Assembly (NCBI GenBank): GCA_012517965.1
Contig: JAAYTZ010000036.1
Span: 1-62,032, forward strand
Direction: 5' to 3'
Origin: Propionibacterium sp.
Lineage (GTDB): Bacteria > Actinomycetota > Actinomycetes > Propionibacteriales > Propionibacteriaceae
DNA: 62,032 bases
This document shows, one piece after another, positions 7,718-17,636 of the stretch (the first letter of the stretch is position 1; each line of letters starts with the position of its first letter). The notes below the pieces were generated by a model that saw nothing but the letters and a program-made list of their open reading frames with translations, was not told the DNA's origin and did not search any database. The position numbers and the translations under genes are program-made.

Positions 7718-8448
7718 CAGTGCTCCTTCGACGACGCGGCGCCCGCGGCCAGGGCGTGCGCCTCGGTGTGGATCAGCGCGTGGACGCCCGGGTCGGCCAG
7801 CGGCCGGAAGTGACCCGCGGCCTCCAACGCCACGTTGCGGGCCCCGGGGAGGACCGAGCCCTCCGGCACGACCTGGTCCCAGGCGGGAGCCAACGACACG
7901 ATGCGCCGGTTGACGGCCCGTTCCTCCGTCAGCGTGGCGATCGCCGCCCCCCGCGGGGCGAACAGGCCCAGCGGCGTCCGGGACAGCGCGCCGAACGACA
8001 ACGAACTGCCCCCGAACGGCGTCGCCACCGCCACCAACCCGGCGACCCGGCCCGCCGAACCGGGGTGCAGCAGCACCTGCTTGCCGATCAGCCCACCCTT
8101 GCTGTGCGCCACCAGGACGCCGCCGCGCACGTCGGCGTCCCGCAGGTGGGCGACGACCCGCTCGGCGGACTCCGCCAGGTCGGCCCCGTTCCAGCCCAAC
8201 CCGGCGACCGCGTGGACCGGATGCCCGGCCGCCCGCAGCGCCCGCGCCAGCGGCCCCAGGAACCGCCACGGCTCCCAGATGCCGGGCAGCAGCACCAGCG
8301 GGAGGGCCGCGCACCCCGGGGACGCCCCCGCCGGCGGCTCCGCCCAGTCCCCCGGCGCGCGCCGGCCCAGCACCGCCGCCGCCAGCCGGACGCCCCCGTG
8401 CAGCCAGTCGGCGGCGAGCGCGGGGAGCCGCGCCGGCGGCGTCCTCAT
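7717..8448 (-). CDS. Alpha/beta hydrolase (lipase-like)
   Basis: The 243-residue protein has the alpha/beta-hydrolase pattern. The oxyanion strand is LVLLPGIWEPWRFLGPLARA. The nucleophile elbow is VLVAHSKGG, with Ser at about 116. The acid lies in the AWDQVVPEGSVLPGARNVAL region and the base is probably His in EAAGHFRPLADP. AHSKGG elbows are seen in triacylglycerol lipase-like and esterase families. The natural substrate is unknown. It sits between the two folate/thymidylate genes, with a one-base overlap downstream and a four-base overlap upstream; this suggests co-expression but not a shared pathway. Confidence 0.82.
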   Translation of the reverse strand: MRTPPARLPALAADWLHGGVRLAAAVLGRRAPGDWAEPPAGASPGCAALPLVLLPGIWEPWRFLGPLARALRAAGHPVHAVAGLGWNGADLAESAERVVAHLRDADVRGGVLVAHSKGGLIGKQVLLHPGSAGRVAGLVAVATPFGGSSLSFGALSRTPLGLFAPRGAAIATLTEERAVNRRIVSLAPAWDQVVPEGSVLPGARNVALEAAGHFRPLADPGVHALIHTEAHALAAGAASSKEH

Positions 8449-9242
8449 CGGGTGGCCTCGCGGCCGACGATCGCCACTGCGGCCGCGGCGACGGCGTCGG
8501 CGTGCCCCACGACCACCTGGTGGGCCGCCCCCGGCACCAGGACCACCTCGACCGACGGCGCGCGTCCGGCGGCCTCGGCGAGCCGGCGCAGCCAGGCCTC
8601 CGGCGCGGTGGCGTCGTGCTCCCCCGCCATCAGGCACAGGGCCGCCGTCACCTCGCCGATCCGCTCCTCGATGGGGTACTCGAGCATCGTGGGCAGCAAC
8701 AGGTTCGGCCAGGTCAGCCCCGACACGAGGTACTCGCGCACCGACACCGCGGCGTCCCGGGGCCGCTCGTGCACCGACGACTGGGCGAACCGCAGGGCGA
8801 GCCGGGTGAGGCGCCGCTCCTCGGCGTTGACCACCGGCCCGACGAGCACCGCGGCCGCGCTCAACCCGGGCTCCGCGGCCAGGGCCTCGACCACGATCTG
8901 GGTGCCCATCGAGTGTCCGACGAGCACCGGACGCCGCACCTCCAGTTGGCCGAGGACGACGGCGACGATGCCCGCGAACTGCCGGATCGTCAGCGCCCGC
9001 CGTGGCCGGGGCAACCCCCCGAACCCCGGCAGGTCGAAGATCACCACCGACCCGTGCCGGGCGAGCCGCTCGGCCAGCGGCACGAAGTAGCGCGACGACA
9101 CGCCGAGCCCGTGCAGCAGCACGAACGTTGGCGCCCGATTGCCGACGTCGGCGCCGACCGACGTCAGCACGTGCACCCGGGTGCGGACGCCGCCGGTGCC
9201 GAAGGTGCGCCGCTGGAGGCGGCGGAGCGGGTTGCGGGCCAT
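8445..9242 (-). CDS. Alpha/beta hydrolase
   Basis: The 265-residue protein shows HGLG (about 44-47) after FVLL, the nucleophile elbow VLVGHSMGTQ (Ser about 111), the acid in AGEHDAT and the base in GAAHQVV, a complete triad. The fold resembles MhpC/haloperoxidase-type hydrolases. Reaction and substrate are not evident. The start directly overlaps the thyA stop (one base) and the stop overlaps the next hydrolase start (ATGA), so it is the fourth gene in a chain of six without a gap. Confidence 0.85.
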   Translation of the reverse strand: MARNPLRRLQRRTFGTGGVRTRVHVLTSVGADVGNRAPTFVLLHGLGVSSRYFVPLAERLARHGSVVIFDLPGFGGLPRPRRALTIRQFAGIVAVVLGQLEVRRPVLVGHSMGTQIVVEALAAEPGLSAAAVLVGPVVNAEERRLTRLALRFAQSSVHERPRDAAVSVREYLVSGLTWPNLLLPTMLEYPIEERIGEVTAALCLMAGEHDATAPEAWLRRLAEAAGRAPSVEVVLVPGAAHQVVVGHADAVAAAAVAIVGREATR

Positions 9243-10036
9243 CAGACGGCGATCGGGGCCTTGATGCCCGGATGCGGGTCGTAGTCCTCGACGGCGATGT
9301 CGGCCAGAGTGAACCCGTCGATCGCGCGCACGTCGGGGTTCAGCCGCAGCCGGGGCAGCGGCCGCGGCGCCCGGGTGAGCTGCAGGCGGGCCTGGTCGAC
9401 GTGGTTGGCGTACAGGTGGGCGTCGCCCAGGGTGTGCACGAACTCGCCGGCCCGCAGCCCCGTCACCTGGGCGACCAGGTGGGTCAGCAGCGCGTAGGAG
9501 GCGATGTTGAACGGCACGCCGAGGAACACGTCGGCGCTGCGCTGGTAGAGCTGGCACGACAGCGCCCCGTCGGCCACGTAGAACTGGAAGAAGGCGTGAC
9601 AGGGCGGCAGCGCCATCTTGTCGAGCTCGCCGACGTTCCAGGCCGACACGATCAGGCGGCGACTGTCGGGGTTCACGCGAATCTGCTCGATCACGCCCGC
9701 GATCTGGTCGATGTGGCGGCCATCCGGTGTCGGCCACGACCGCCACTGGTGGCCGTAGATGGGGCCCAGGTCGCCGTCGGCGTCCGCCCACTCGTCCCAG
9801 ATCGTGATGCCGTGTTCGTGCAGCCAGGCGACGTTGGTGTCGCCGCGCAGGAACCAGAGCAACTCCCCGAAGATCGAGCGGGTGTGCAGCCGTTTCGTCG
9901 TCAGCAGCGGGAAGCCCGCCCCGAGGTCGAAGCGCATCTGGTGGCCGAACACCGAACGGGTGCCGGTGCCCGTTCGGTCGGCCTTCACCACGCCCTCGTC
10001 CAGGATGCGGCTCAGCAGGTCCAGATACTGCTTCAC
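9242..10036 (-). CDS. thyA: Thymidylate synthase (ThyA)
   Basis: The 264-residue protein converts dUMP to dTMP with methylenetetrahydrofolate. It is colinear with the E. coli enzyme: [15 protein letters not shown], the phosphate-binding [21 protein letters not shown], the catalytic Cys at about 146 in [12 protein letters not shown], the second arginine pair [10 protein letters not shown], and the closing [10 protein letters not shown]. The start overlaps the stop of rdgB by four bases. Dihydrofolate made here would be recycled by folA two genes downstream. Confidence 0.97.
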   Translation of the reverse strand: MKQYLDLLSRILDEGVVKADRTGTGTRSVFGHQMRFDLGAGFPLLTTKRLHTRSIFGELLWFLRGDTNVAWLHEHGITIWDEWADADGDLGPIYGHQWRSWPTPDGRHIDQIAGVIEQIRVNPDSRRLIVSAWNVGELDKMALPPCHAFFQFYVADGALSCQLYQRSADVFLGVPFNIASYALLTHLVAQVTGLRAGEFVHTLGDAHLYANHVDQARLQLTRAPRPLPRLRLNPDVRAIDGFTLADIAVEDYDPHPGIKAPIAV

Positions 10037-10653
10037 GCGGCCCCCCCTGTCAGGCCCCGCAGGTGCGCGACCATCGCCCGCACGGCCTTCCCGCGGTGGC
10101 TGATCGCGTCCTTCTCGGCGGGGCTCAGCTCGGCGTTCGTCACCGATCGGCCGTCGGCGACGAACGCCGGGTCGTAGCCGAAGCCGTTCGCGCCGCGCGG
10201 CTCGCGCACGAGGCGTCCGGGCATGTCACGCACGATCACGTGCTCGGCGCCGCCGGGCAGCACCAGCGCCATGGCGCACACGAAACGCGCGCGGCGGCGG
10301 TCGTCGGGCAGGTCCTCGGTCTGCCGCAGCAGCAGCGCCAGGTTCTCGGCATCGGACGCCCCCGGCCCGGCCCAGCGCGCCGACCGCACCCCCGGCATGC
10401 CGTTGAGGGCGTCCACTGCCAGGCCGGAGTCGTCGGCCAGCGCCGGCAACCCCGTCGCCGCCACGCACGCCCGCGCCTTGAGGAGCGCGTTCCCCTCGAA
10501 GGTCGGCTCGGTCTCGGCCGGCTCCGGATAGGACGCCACGTCGTCGAGCCCCAGCACCCGCAGCCCCGCGTGGGCCTCGGCGACCAGGCGCCGCAGCTCC
10601 GCCAGCTTCTTGGCGTTGTGGGTCGCCAGGACGACCGTGTCCACCCCGCTCAT
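10033..10653 (-). CDS. rdgB: Non-canonical purine NTP pyrophosphatase (RdgB/HAM1)
   Basis: The enzyme hydrolyses ITP, dITP and XTP to monophosphates and cleans the nucleotide pool. The 206 residues contain [26 protein letters not shown], the metal-site segment [32 protein letters not shown] and the closing [12 protein letters not shown], all family hallmarks. The ATG overlaps the rph stop (ATGA). The rph-rdgB pairing is common in bacteria. Confidence 0.96.
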   Translation of the reverse strand: MSGVDTVVLATHNAKKLAELRRLVAEAHAGLRVLGLDDVASYPEPAETEPTFEGNALLKARACVAATGLPALADDSGLAVDALNGMPGVRSARWAGPGASDAENLALLLRQTEDLPDDRRRARFVCAMALVLPGGAEHVIVRDMPGRLVREPRGANGFGYDPAFVADGRSVTNAELSPAEKDAISHRGKAVRAMVAHLRGLTGGAA

Positions 10654-11372
10654 CGGGCGAGCGCCTCGGCCTGCAGCCGGGTCAACTCGGCGCAGCCGGC
10701 CCGCCCCAGGTCGAGCAGCCCGTCCAGCAGCGCCCGGTCGAACGGCTGTCCCTCGGCCGTGCCCTGCACCTCGACGAAGCGCCCGTCGCCGGTGCACACG
10801 ATGTTCATGTCGACCTCGGCGCGGCTGTCCTCCTCGTAGGGCAGGTCGAGCAGCGGCGTCCCGTCGACGACGCCGACCGAGACGGCGGCGACGGACCCGA
10901 TCAGGGGCTCCCCCGCCAGCAGCTTCCGCCGCCGCAGCCAGGTCACGGCGTCCGCCAGCGCCACATAGGCCCCGGTGATGGACGCCGTCCGGGTGCCGCC
11001 GTCGGCCTGCAGCACGTCGCAGTCGATGACGATGGTGTTCTCGCCGAGGGCCCGGTAGTCGACGATCGAGCGCAGGCTGCGCCCGATCAGCCGCGAGATC
11101 TCATGGGTGCGCCCTCCGATGCGGCCCTTGACCGACTCGCGGTCGCTGCGGGTGTTGGTCGCTCGCGGCAGCATCGCGTACTCCGACGTCACCCAGCCCA
11201 GGCCCGACCCCTTCCGCCACCGCGGGACGCCCTCGGTCACCGAGGCCGCCACCAGCACCCGGGTGCGGCCGAACTCCACGAGCACCGATCCCTCGGCGTG
11301 GTCGAGCCAGTCGCGCGTGATGGTGATCGGGCGAAGCTGGTCGGGGGCGCGTCCGTCGAGTCGAGAAATCAT
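10650..11372 (-). CDS. rph: Ribonuclease PH
   Basis: RNase PH trims tRNA 3' ends by phosphorolysis. The 240-residue protein matches the family length and carries [51 protein letters not shown] and [20 protein letters not shown]. It leads the chain rph-rdgB-thyA-hydrolase-hydrolase-folA, in which each start overlaps the previous stop by one to four bases. The ATG is preceded at seven bases by TAGGGT, a -10 element, and not by a ribosome site. Confidence 0.97.
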   Translation of the reverse strand: MISRLDGRAPDQLRPITITRDWLDHAEGSVLVEFGRTRVLVAASVTEGVPRWRKGSGLGWVTSEYAMLPRATNTRSDRESVKGRIGGRTHEISRLIGRSLRSIVDYRALGENTIVIDCDVLQADGGTRTASITGAYVALADAVTWLRRRKLLAGEPLIGSVAAVSVGVVDGTPLLDLPYEEDSRAEVDMNIVCTGDGRFVEVQGTAEGQPFDRALLDGLLDLGRAGCAELTRLQAEALAR

Positions 11373-11379
11373 GAGGGCC

Positions 11380-11385
11380 ACCCTA
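11380..11385 (-). promoter_or_regulatory. -10 element of the rph-folA chain, leaderless
   Basis: TAGGGT on the minus strand lies seven bases before the rph ATG. It would drive the whole six-gene chain. Confidence 0.55.
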
Positions 11386-11392
11386 AGGGGGA

Positions 11393-11428
11393 CGGGCCCC
11401 CGCGACGCACGCCGGACGCGGGGGCCCG
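11393..11428 (-). terminator. Long GC hairpin between murI and rph
   Basis: Arms CGGGCCCCCGCG (11393-11404) and its exact complement (11417-11428) enclose a 12-base loop. It lies just upstream of the rph promoter and could stop readthrough from the murI side. It lacks a U tract. Confidence 0.5.
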
Positions 11429-11769
11429 CCTCACCCTGGACGGGCCGGCACCGGGGCGCCCTGGGGATTCCAGTGGTCCGGAGCCGCACCCGCGCTTAGG
11501 CGCGAACGAACACGGAGGGGCGGGCCGCCCACTGCGATCCGAGCAGACTCCGAACGGGTTGCGCCGCGCGAGCAGCCACCCTTGGCCGAGCGCCGGGGCC
11601 CAGGCCCCGACGGGATCCGCTGCCGGCCGCCGACCGTGATCGACGAGCGCTCTGCTTCTCCTGACTACGCGACGAGCCCGGCGGTCTAGCGTGGTGGGGA
11701 ACCCCCCGGTTCGTACGGTAGTGGTATCAAAGCAGATGGACCGGAGGCGGGGGGGCGGGACGGCCCGAT
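11429..11769. other. Intergenic stretch between murI and rph
   Basis: About 340 bases without a recognisable gene. A TAGCGT and a short GGGGAACCCCC hairpin occur near 11690-11710, and the base composition from about 11620 to 11750 is lower in GC than its surroundings. This leaves room for an untranslated RNA, but nothing is diagnostic. Confidence 0.35.
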
Positions 11770-12615
11770 TCACCGCGCCTCGGCCGCGACGGCCGCTGCG
11801 GGCTGCGGGGCTGCGACCACGACCCGCTCGACCGAGTCCACGAAGCCGCCGGTGAGGCGGCGTCCGATGCCCTCGAACCGCTCCGGGCTGCCGGTGGTGA
11901 GGAACTTCCGCGACGCCGTCCGCGCCTCGTCGTGCACCAGATTCAGGTCGGCGAGGGTGTGGTACACCTCCTTCGCGCACTCCTCCGCCGACGAGACGAG
12001 CGTCACCTCCTCGCCGATCACGTACTGGATCACGCCCGACAGCAGCGGGTAGTGCGTGCAGCCCAGGATGAGGGTGTCGATGCCGGCGTCCTGGAGATAG
12101 GTCAGGTAGCCCTGCGCCACCCGGAGCAGCTCGGGGCCGCCGGTCACGCCGCGCTCGACGTACTGCACGAACAGCGGGCAGGCCTGGGTGAAGAGCTTGA
12201 CTCCGGGCACGGCGGCCAGCGCGTCGTCGTAGCTGCGGGAGGTGGCGGTGGCCTCGGTGCAGATGACGCCGATGCGCCCGGTCTTGCTGACCTTCACCGC
12301 GCGGCGGGCCGCGGGCAGGATCACCTCGATCACCGGCACGTCGTACCGCTCCCGCGCGTCGCGCAGCACCGCCGACGACGCCGAGTTGCACGCGATGACG
12401 AGGGCCTTCACCCCGGTCGCGTCGAGGTAGTCGAGGCACTCGAGCGCGTACTCGCGGACCTCCGGGATGGTCTTCTCCCCGTAGGGGGCCCGGGCCGTGT
12501 CGCCGAGATACACGATGTCCTCGTTGGGCAACTGGTCCCAGACGGCGCGGGCGACGGTCAGGCCGCCGAAGCCGGAGTCGAAGATGCCGATGGGGAGATC
12601 GATGCTGGCCGTCAC
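11770..12615 (-). CDS. murI: Glutamate racemase
   Basis: MurI supplies D-glutamate for peptidoglycan. The 281 residues carry [28 protein letters not shown], the first catalytic Cys (about 76) in VIACNSAS, the second (about 186) in [11 protein letters not shown], and [10 protein letters not shown]. The GTG start is chosen because [14 protein letters not shown] is the family opening; longer open sequence upstream runs into the feoC gene. TAGAAT eight bases upstream may be the -10 element, overlapping the feoC stop. The C-terminal tail is Ala-rich and unconserved. Confidence 0.96.
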   Translation of the reverse strand: MTASIDLPIGIFDSGFGGLTVARAVWDQLPNEDIVYLGDTARAPYGEKTIPEVREYALECLDYLDATGVKALVIACNSASSAVLRDARERYDVPVIEVILPAARRAVKVSKTGRIGVICTEATATSRSYDDALAAVPGVKLFTQACPLFVQYVERGVTGGPELLRVAQGYLTYLQDAGIDTLILGCTHYPLLSGVIQYVIGEEVTLVSSAEECAKEVYHTLADLNLVHDEARTASRKFLTTGSPERFEGIGRRLTGGFVDSVERVVVAAPQPAAAVAAEAR

Positions 12616-12623
12616 GAGGGCCG

Positions 12624-12629
12624 ATTCTA
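12624..12629 (-). promoter_or_regulatory. Possible -10 element of murI
   Basis: TAGAAT on the minus strand, eight bases before the GTG start, includes the stop codon of feoC. Confidence 0.4.
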
Positions 12630-12914
12630 CGGCGTCGGCCCGCGCCGCACCGTGAGGGCCACCAGCCCCGGCCCGGTGGACGCCGCGTCGCACGCGGGCG
12701 CGTCCCGCGGCGGCCCGGCGAGGCAGGCCGCGCAGCCGCCCGCCGGGCAGCCGGCGGCGATGCGGTGCGCCTCCAGCCGGCCCAGGCGCAGCAGGTGATC
12801 GACGGACGCCGCGACGACGTCCCGGGAGAGGCCCGTCGCTCGCTCGACCTCGGCGAGCGACCCGGCGCCGTCCTCGATCGCGGCCAACACCCGCCGCAGC
12901 GGACCGTCTACCAC
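12627..12914 (-). CDS. feoC: FeoC-like winged-helix protein with a cysteine cluster
   Basis: The 95-residue protein has a winged helix ([20 protein letters not shown] and [20 protein letters not shown]) followed by [12 protein letters not shown]...APAC, a Cys-x4-Cys-x2-Cys-x10-Cys pattern that could bind an iron-sulfur cluster. FeoC proteins regulate or stabilise FeoB. The GTG start overlaps the end of feoB by seven bases (12908-12914), so translation is likely coupled. An upstream ATG lies deep inside feoB and is not used. Annotation as FeoC rests on position, size, wHTH and cysteines, not on strong sequence identity. Confidence 0.75.
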   Translation of the reverse strand: MVDGPLRRVLAAIEDGAGSLAEVERATGLSRDVVAASVDHLLRLGRLEAHRIAAGCPAGGCAACLAGPPRDAPACDAASTGPGLVALTVRRGPTP

Positions 12915-14854
12915 AGCAGCCGTCCGACCTGGAAGAAGGCCACCGCGGCCAGCCACGCGACCGTGAGGTTGAGCAGCATCCCCAGCACCGTCCAGCGCAG
13001 CCCGATCTCGCGGCGCTGCGCGGCGATCGTCGCCACGCAGGGCGTGTAGGCCACCAGGAACACGAGGAAGGCCAGCACGGCGGGCAGGGTGTGCCCGCCG
13101 GAGGCCTGCGCGAACGTCTCCGTGAGGTTGCGGGCGAGATCACCCTCCCCGCTGCCGGCGTACGTCTGCGCCCACGAGGTGATCACCGTCTCCTTGGCCA
13201 CGAAGCCCACGGCGAGCGCCGCCACGACCTGCCAGGCCCCGAACCCCGCCGGGACGAACAGCGGCGCGACGACGCGGGCCGCCGCGCCGTACACCGAGTC
13301 GGCCACGTCGATCGCGGCGAACGCGCCGGGCCCCGCCGGGATCGACTGCAGCACCCACACGACCGACACGGCCACGACGATGATGCCGCCGACCGTCTTG
13401 AGGAAGTCGCTGAGCCGGACCCACATCGACCCCAGCAACAGGCGGAGGGTGGGGCGCTGGTAGGAAGGCAGGTCGAGGACCATCGGCTCGTTGCCCATCG
13501 AGCGCCACAGAGTGTTCCGCAGCAGAAGCCCGACCACCACCACGAACACGATCGAGACGACGTACATCGCGAACACCACCGTGCCGGCCCGCGACCCGAA
13601 GAAGGTGGTGGCGACCATGACGTACACGGTCAGCCGCCCACTGCAGGACGTGAACGGCACCAGCAGGGCCGTCAGCACCCGCTGCCGGAAGTCGGTCAGC
13701 ATCCGGGTCGCGCTGATGGCCGGCACGTTGCAGCCGAACCCGACGACGAGCGGCAGGAACGCCTTGCCCGGGAGCCCGATCGTCCGCATCAGCCGGTCGG
13801 TGACGATGGCCGCCCGGGCCATGTAGCCCGAGTCCTCCAACAGGGCCAACAGCGTGAACATGATCGCCATCAGCGGGACGAACGTGAGCAGCATGCCGAC
13901 CCCGGCGATGATGCCGTCGACCAGCAGGCCCTCGACCCAGCCGCCACCCCACCCCACGGACGCCAGCGCGCCGCGGACGCCGTCCGTCACCGGCCCGCTC
14001 ACCAGCCCGTCCAGGGCCTCCTGCAGCGGGGCGGCGATCGTCGTGGTGGCCTGGAACACCAGCCACATGACCGCCAGAAACACCAACGGCCCCCCGACGG
14101 GGTGGGTGGCGACGCGGTCGATGCGGTCGGACAGGTCGGCCGCGTGCTCGTGCGACAGGTCCATCCCGGCGCGGACGGCGGCGTCCACGACGGCGAACCG
14201 CTCGTCCTCGCGATCGAGTTCGTCGGCGTCCGGCCCGAGATGGGCGCGCGGGACGGGGACTCCGGCGGCGAGAGCCGCCCGCACGGCGTCCGCCAGCCCC
14301 TGCAGGCCGGTGCGGCGGCGCGGGTCCACGACGACGACCGGGCAGCCCAGGGCCGCACCGAGGGCGTCCGGGTCGACGGTGACGTTCCGGGACGCCGCGA
14401 CGTCGCGCTTCGTCAGCACGAGGATGCACCGCACGGGCAGCTCCCGGATCTGGACCGGAAGGTAGAGCGAGCGGGTCAGCTGCGCGGCGTCCGCCAGGAC
14501 GAGGACCAGATCGGGGCGGCGCTCGGCCTCGACCAGCACCTCGCGGCTGAACCGCTCGTCGGGGGTCATCGGGTCGAGGCTGTAGGCGCCCGGCAGGTCC
14601 ACCAGGTCGACGTCCAGTTCGCGCCAGACACCGTGGGCCAGATCGACCGACGTCCCGGGCCAGTTCCCGGTCGCGGACGCCTCGCCGGTCAGCGCGTTGA
14701 ACAGGGTGGACTTGCCGGAGTTCGGTGAGCCGGTCACCGCCACCAGCGGCCGGACCGCCCCCTCCCCCACGCCTGGACGAGCCTGCGTCGGACCGGGCCG
14801 GGCCCGGTTGGCCCCGTCACGAGCCTGCTCGGCATGACACCCCGGCAGGGTCAC
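12908..14854 (-). CDS. feoB: Ferrous iron transporter FeoB
   Basis: FeoB moves Fe(II) across the cytoplasmic membrane. The 648-residue protein has an unconserved N-terminal tail of about 35 residues, then a small G domain: G1 GSPNSGKST (about 42-50), G3 DLPG and G4 TKRD where NKxD is usual. A helical GDI-like spacer leads into the membrane domain. Two Gate motifs are visible, [13 protein letters not shown] and [11 protein letters not shown], with the conserved cysteines thought to line the path. The start overlaps the feoA stop (ATGA). It is shorter than proteobacterial FeoB, as is common in actinobacteria. Confidence 0.95.
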   Translation of the reverse strand: MTLPGCHAEQARDGANRARPGPTQARPGVGEGAVRPLVAVTGSPNSGKSTLFNALTGEASATGNWPGTSVDLAHGVWRELDVDLVDLPGAYSLDPMTPDERFSREVLVEAERRPDLVLVLADAAQLTRSLYLPVQIRELPVRCILVLTKRDVAASRNVTVDPDALGAALGCPVVVVDPRRRTGLQGLADAVRAALAAGVPVPRAHLGPDADELDREDERFAVVDAAVRAGMDLSHEHAADLSDRIDRVATHPVGGPLVFLAVMWLVFQATTTIAAPLQEALDGLVSGPVTDGVRGALASVGWGGGWVEGLLVDGIIAGVGMLLTFVPLMAIMFTLLALLEDSGYMARAAIVTDRLMRTIGLPGKAFLPLVVGFGCNVPAISATRMLTDFRQRVLTALLVPFTSCSGRLTVYVMVATTFFGSRAGTVVFAMYVVSIVFVVVVGLLLRNTLWRSMGNEPMVLDLPSYQRPTLRLLLGSMWVRLSDFLKTVGGIIVVAVSVVWVLQSIPAGPGAFAAIDVADSVYGAAARVVAPLFVPAGFGAWQVVAALAVGFVAKETVITSWAQTYAGSGEGDLARNLTETFAQASGGHTLPAVLAFLVFLVAYTPCVATIAAQRREIGLRWTVLGMLLNLTVAWLAAVAFFQVGRLLW

Positions 14855-15075
14855 TTCGCCGGGCGGACCCGCAGCCGCGACAGCACGGCGTGCCCCAGGG
14901 CGACGCGGGCACCCTCGACGGACACGACCCGACCGCCCCCCGACAGTCGCTGCACGAGCCTGATGCGCGCCCCGGGCCGCAGGCCCAGGCGCAACAGCCG
15001 ACGGGCGGCGACGGGCTCGAGGTCCGTGTCCACCAGTTCCAGCGGCTCGTTGAGCGGCGCCTGGTTCAGCGTCAT
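14851..15075 (-). CDS. feoA: FeoA SH3-like protein
   Basis: The 74-residue protein has the FeoA pattern ARRLLRLGLRPGARIRLVQR and VALGHAVLSRLRV, an SH3-like fold that works with FeoB in Fe(II) import. It is first in feoA-feoB-feoC, with four- and seven-base overlaps downstream. The start codon lies inside an IdeR/DtxR box, so iron-bound repressor would cover the start site. No ribosome site is seen, consistent with a leaderless or very short leader. Confidence 0.92.
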   Translation of the reverse strand: MTLNQAPLNEPLELVDTDLEPVAARRLLRLGLRPGARIRLVQRLSGGGRVVSVEGARVALGHAVLSRLRVRPAK

Positions 15076-15093
15076 GAGGTAAGGCTACCCTAA
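15075..15093. promoter_or_regulatory. IdeR/DtxR iron box at feoA
   Basis: TGAGGTAAGGCTACCCTAA matches the DtxR/IdeR consensus TTAGGTTAGGCTAACCTAA at 16 of 19 positions, counted by eye. It touches the first base of the feoA ATG and should repress feoABC when iron is plentiful. Confidence 0.85.
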
Positions 15094-15198
15094 GCGCCCA
15101 CGCCGCGGGACCGGTTCGCCGCGATCGCTCTCCGCGGCGAACCCGGCGCGCGGTGCGGCGTCCTACGATCGGACCACGCCCACGACCGAGGAGGCTCC

Positions 15199-16719
<1,521 letters not shown>

Positions 16720-16721
16720 CG

Positions 16722-17288
16722 TCAGGCGTCCAGGGCCTCCAGCAGCGACTCCAGCACGAAGCCGAGCCAGTCGTAGAGATCGACGAGGGGCGCCAGCGGG
16801 TCCCGGGGGCCGATGGCCTCCAGGGCGTCCAGGCTGGCCTCGTCGGTGATCCTCAGCCGCACCGACAGGCTGAGGCGCAGCGCGTTGACGGTCTTCAGCC
16901 AGGCCTCCACCCGGTCGGGGCGGATGCGCAACGGCCGGGCCCCGTCCCCGGTGTCCGCCAGGTCGTCGAGCACCACCCGCGCCTGCGCCACCCGGGCGCG
17001 CCGGGCGTCGTCCTCGGTGAACCGGCGGAAGTCCGCGGCGGCCCGCGGGTCGTCGAGGTAGGCGGGGGGGAACAGCCGCTCGATCAGCGGGTCCGACCGG
17101 TCGAGCTCGACCGTCCGCGCGGCCGAGGCGGCGAGCCAGCCGAAGGCGTCCAGTGCGTGATCGACCGGCTCCTCCTCACCGCCCAGCAGTTGCTGCAGCT
17201 GCTCGGCCATCGAGGTGAGCAGGGCCACCTCGAATTCCTCGATCTCCGCCTCGAGGACGCCGCCCCCCGCCCGCCGGAACGCCCTCAT
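16722..17288 (-). CDS. DUF2017 family protein
   Basis: The 188-residue, mostly helical acidic protein belongs to the actinobacterial family usually found beside clpS. Recognisable parts are EIEEFEVALLTSMAEQLQQLLG near the start, DPLIERLFPPAYLDDPRAAADFRRFTEDD in pieces, and the closing DWLGFVLESLLEAL. No catalytic motif or membrane segment is visible. The start overlaps the clpS stop (ATGA). Its function is unknown; the constant link with clpS suggests a role near protein turnover, which is inference only. Confidence 0.8.
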   Translation of the reverse strand: MRAFRRAGGGVLEAEIEEFEVALLTSMAEQLQQLLGGEEEPVDHALDAFGWLAASAARTVELDRSDPLIERLFPPAYLDDPRAAADFRRFTEDDARRARVAQARVVLDDLADTGDGARPLRIRPDRVEAWLKTVNALRLSLSVRLRITDEASLDALEAIGPRDPLAPLVDLYDWLGFVLESLLEALDA

Positions 17289-17605
17289 TCAGCGCGCTCC
17301 AGGGTCGCCCACAGCCCGAACCCGTGCATCGCCTCGACGGCCCGCTCCATCTCCTCGCGGGTGCCGCTGGCGACCGCCGACCGGCCCTCGTGGTGCACCT
17401 GCAACATCAACCGCTCGGCCTTCTCGCGCGGGTAGCCGAAGTAGCTGGCGAACACGTGGGTGACGTACGACATCAGGTTCACCGGGTCGTCCCAGACCAG
17501 GCACACCCAAGCCCGCGTGTCGGGCGGGGACTCCGCGGGGCGCTCCGCGATCGCGGTGCCGGCCCCGGGCTCGCCGGGCGGGATCGGATTGGTCACGGAG
17601 GTCAT
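17285..17605 (-). CDS. clpS: ATP-dependent Clp protease adaptor ClpS
   Basis: ClpS delivers N-degron substrates to ClpAP or ClpCP. The 106 residues have a disordered Pro-rich lead of about 30, then WVCLVWDDPVNLMSYVTHVF, GYPREKAERLMLQVHHEG and ATLERAE. The hydrophobic-pocket Asp-Asp/Asn and the VHHEG segment are intact. The ATG is chosen as the first start in frame outside the divergent pncB promoter region. It is followed by the DUF2017 gene with a four-base overlap. Confidence 0.93.
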   Translation of the reverse strand: MTSVTNPIPPGEPGAGTAIAERPAESPPDTRAWVCLVWDDPVNLMSYVTHVFASYFGYPREKAERLMLQVHHEGRSAVASGTREEMERAVEAMHGFGLWATLERAE

Positions 17606-17624
17606 TCTGCCACCGGGCCCCCAA

Positions 17625-17630
17625 TAGGGT
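17625..17630 (+). promoter_or_regulatory. -10 element of pncBA, leaderless
   Basis: TAGGGT ends six bases before the pncB ATG, with no ribosome site between. Confidence 0.6.
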
Positions 17631-17636
17631 GGGGCC

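Noticed and set aside
13091-14728. A 545-codon frame antisense to feoB
   Set aside because: Low-complexity His/Asp/Arg/Gln composition typical of the shadow of a high-GC gene; FeoB is unmistakable on the other strand.
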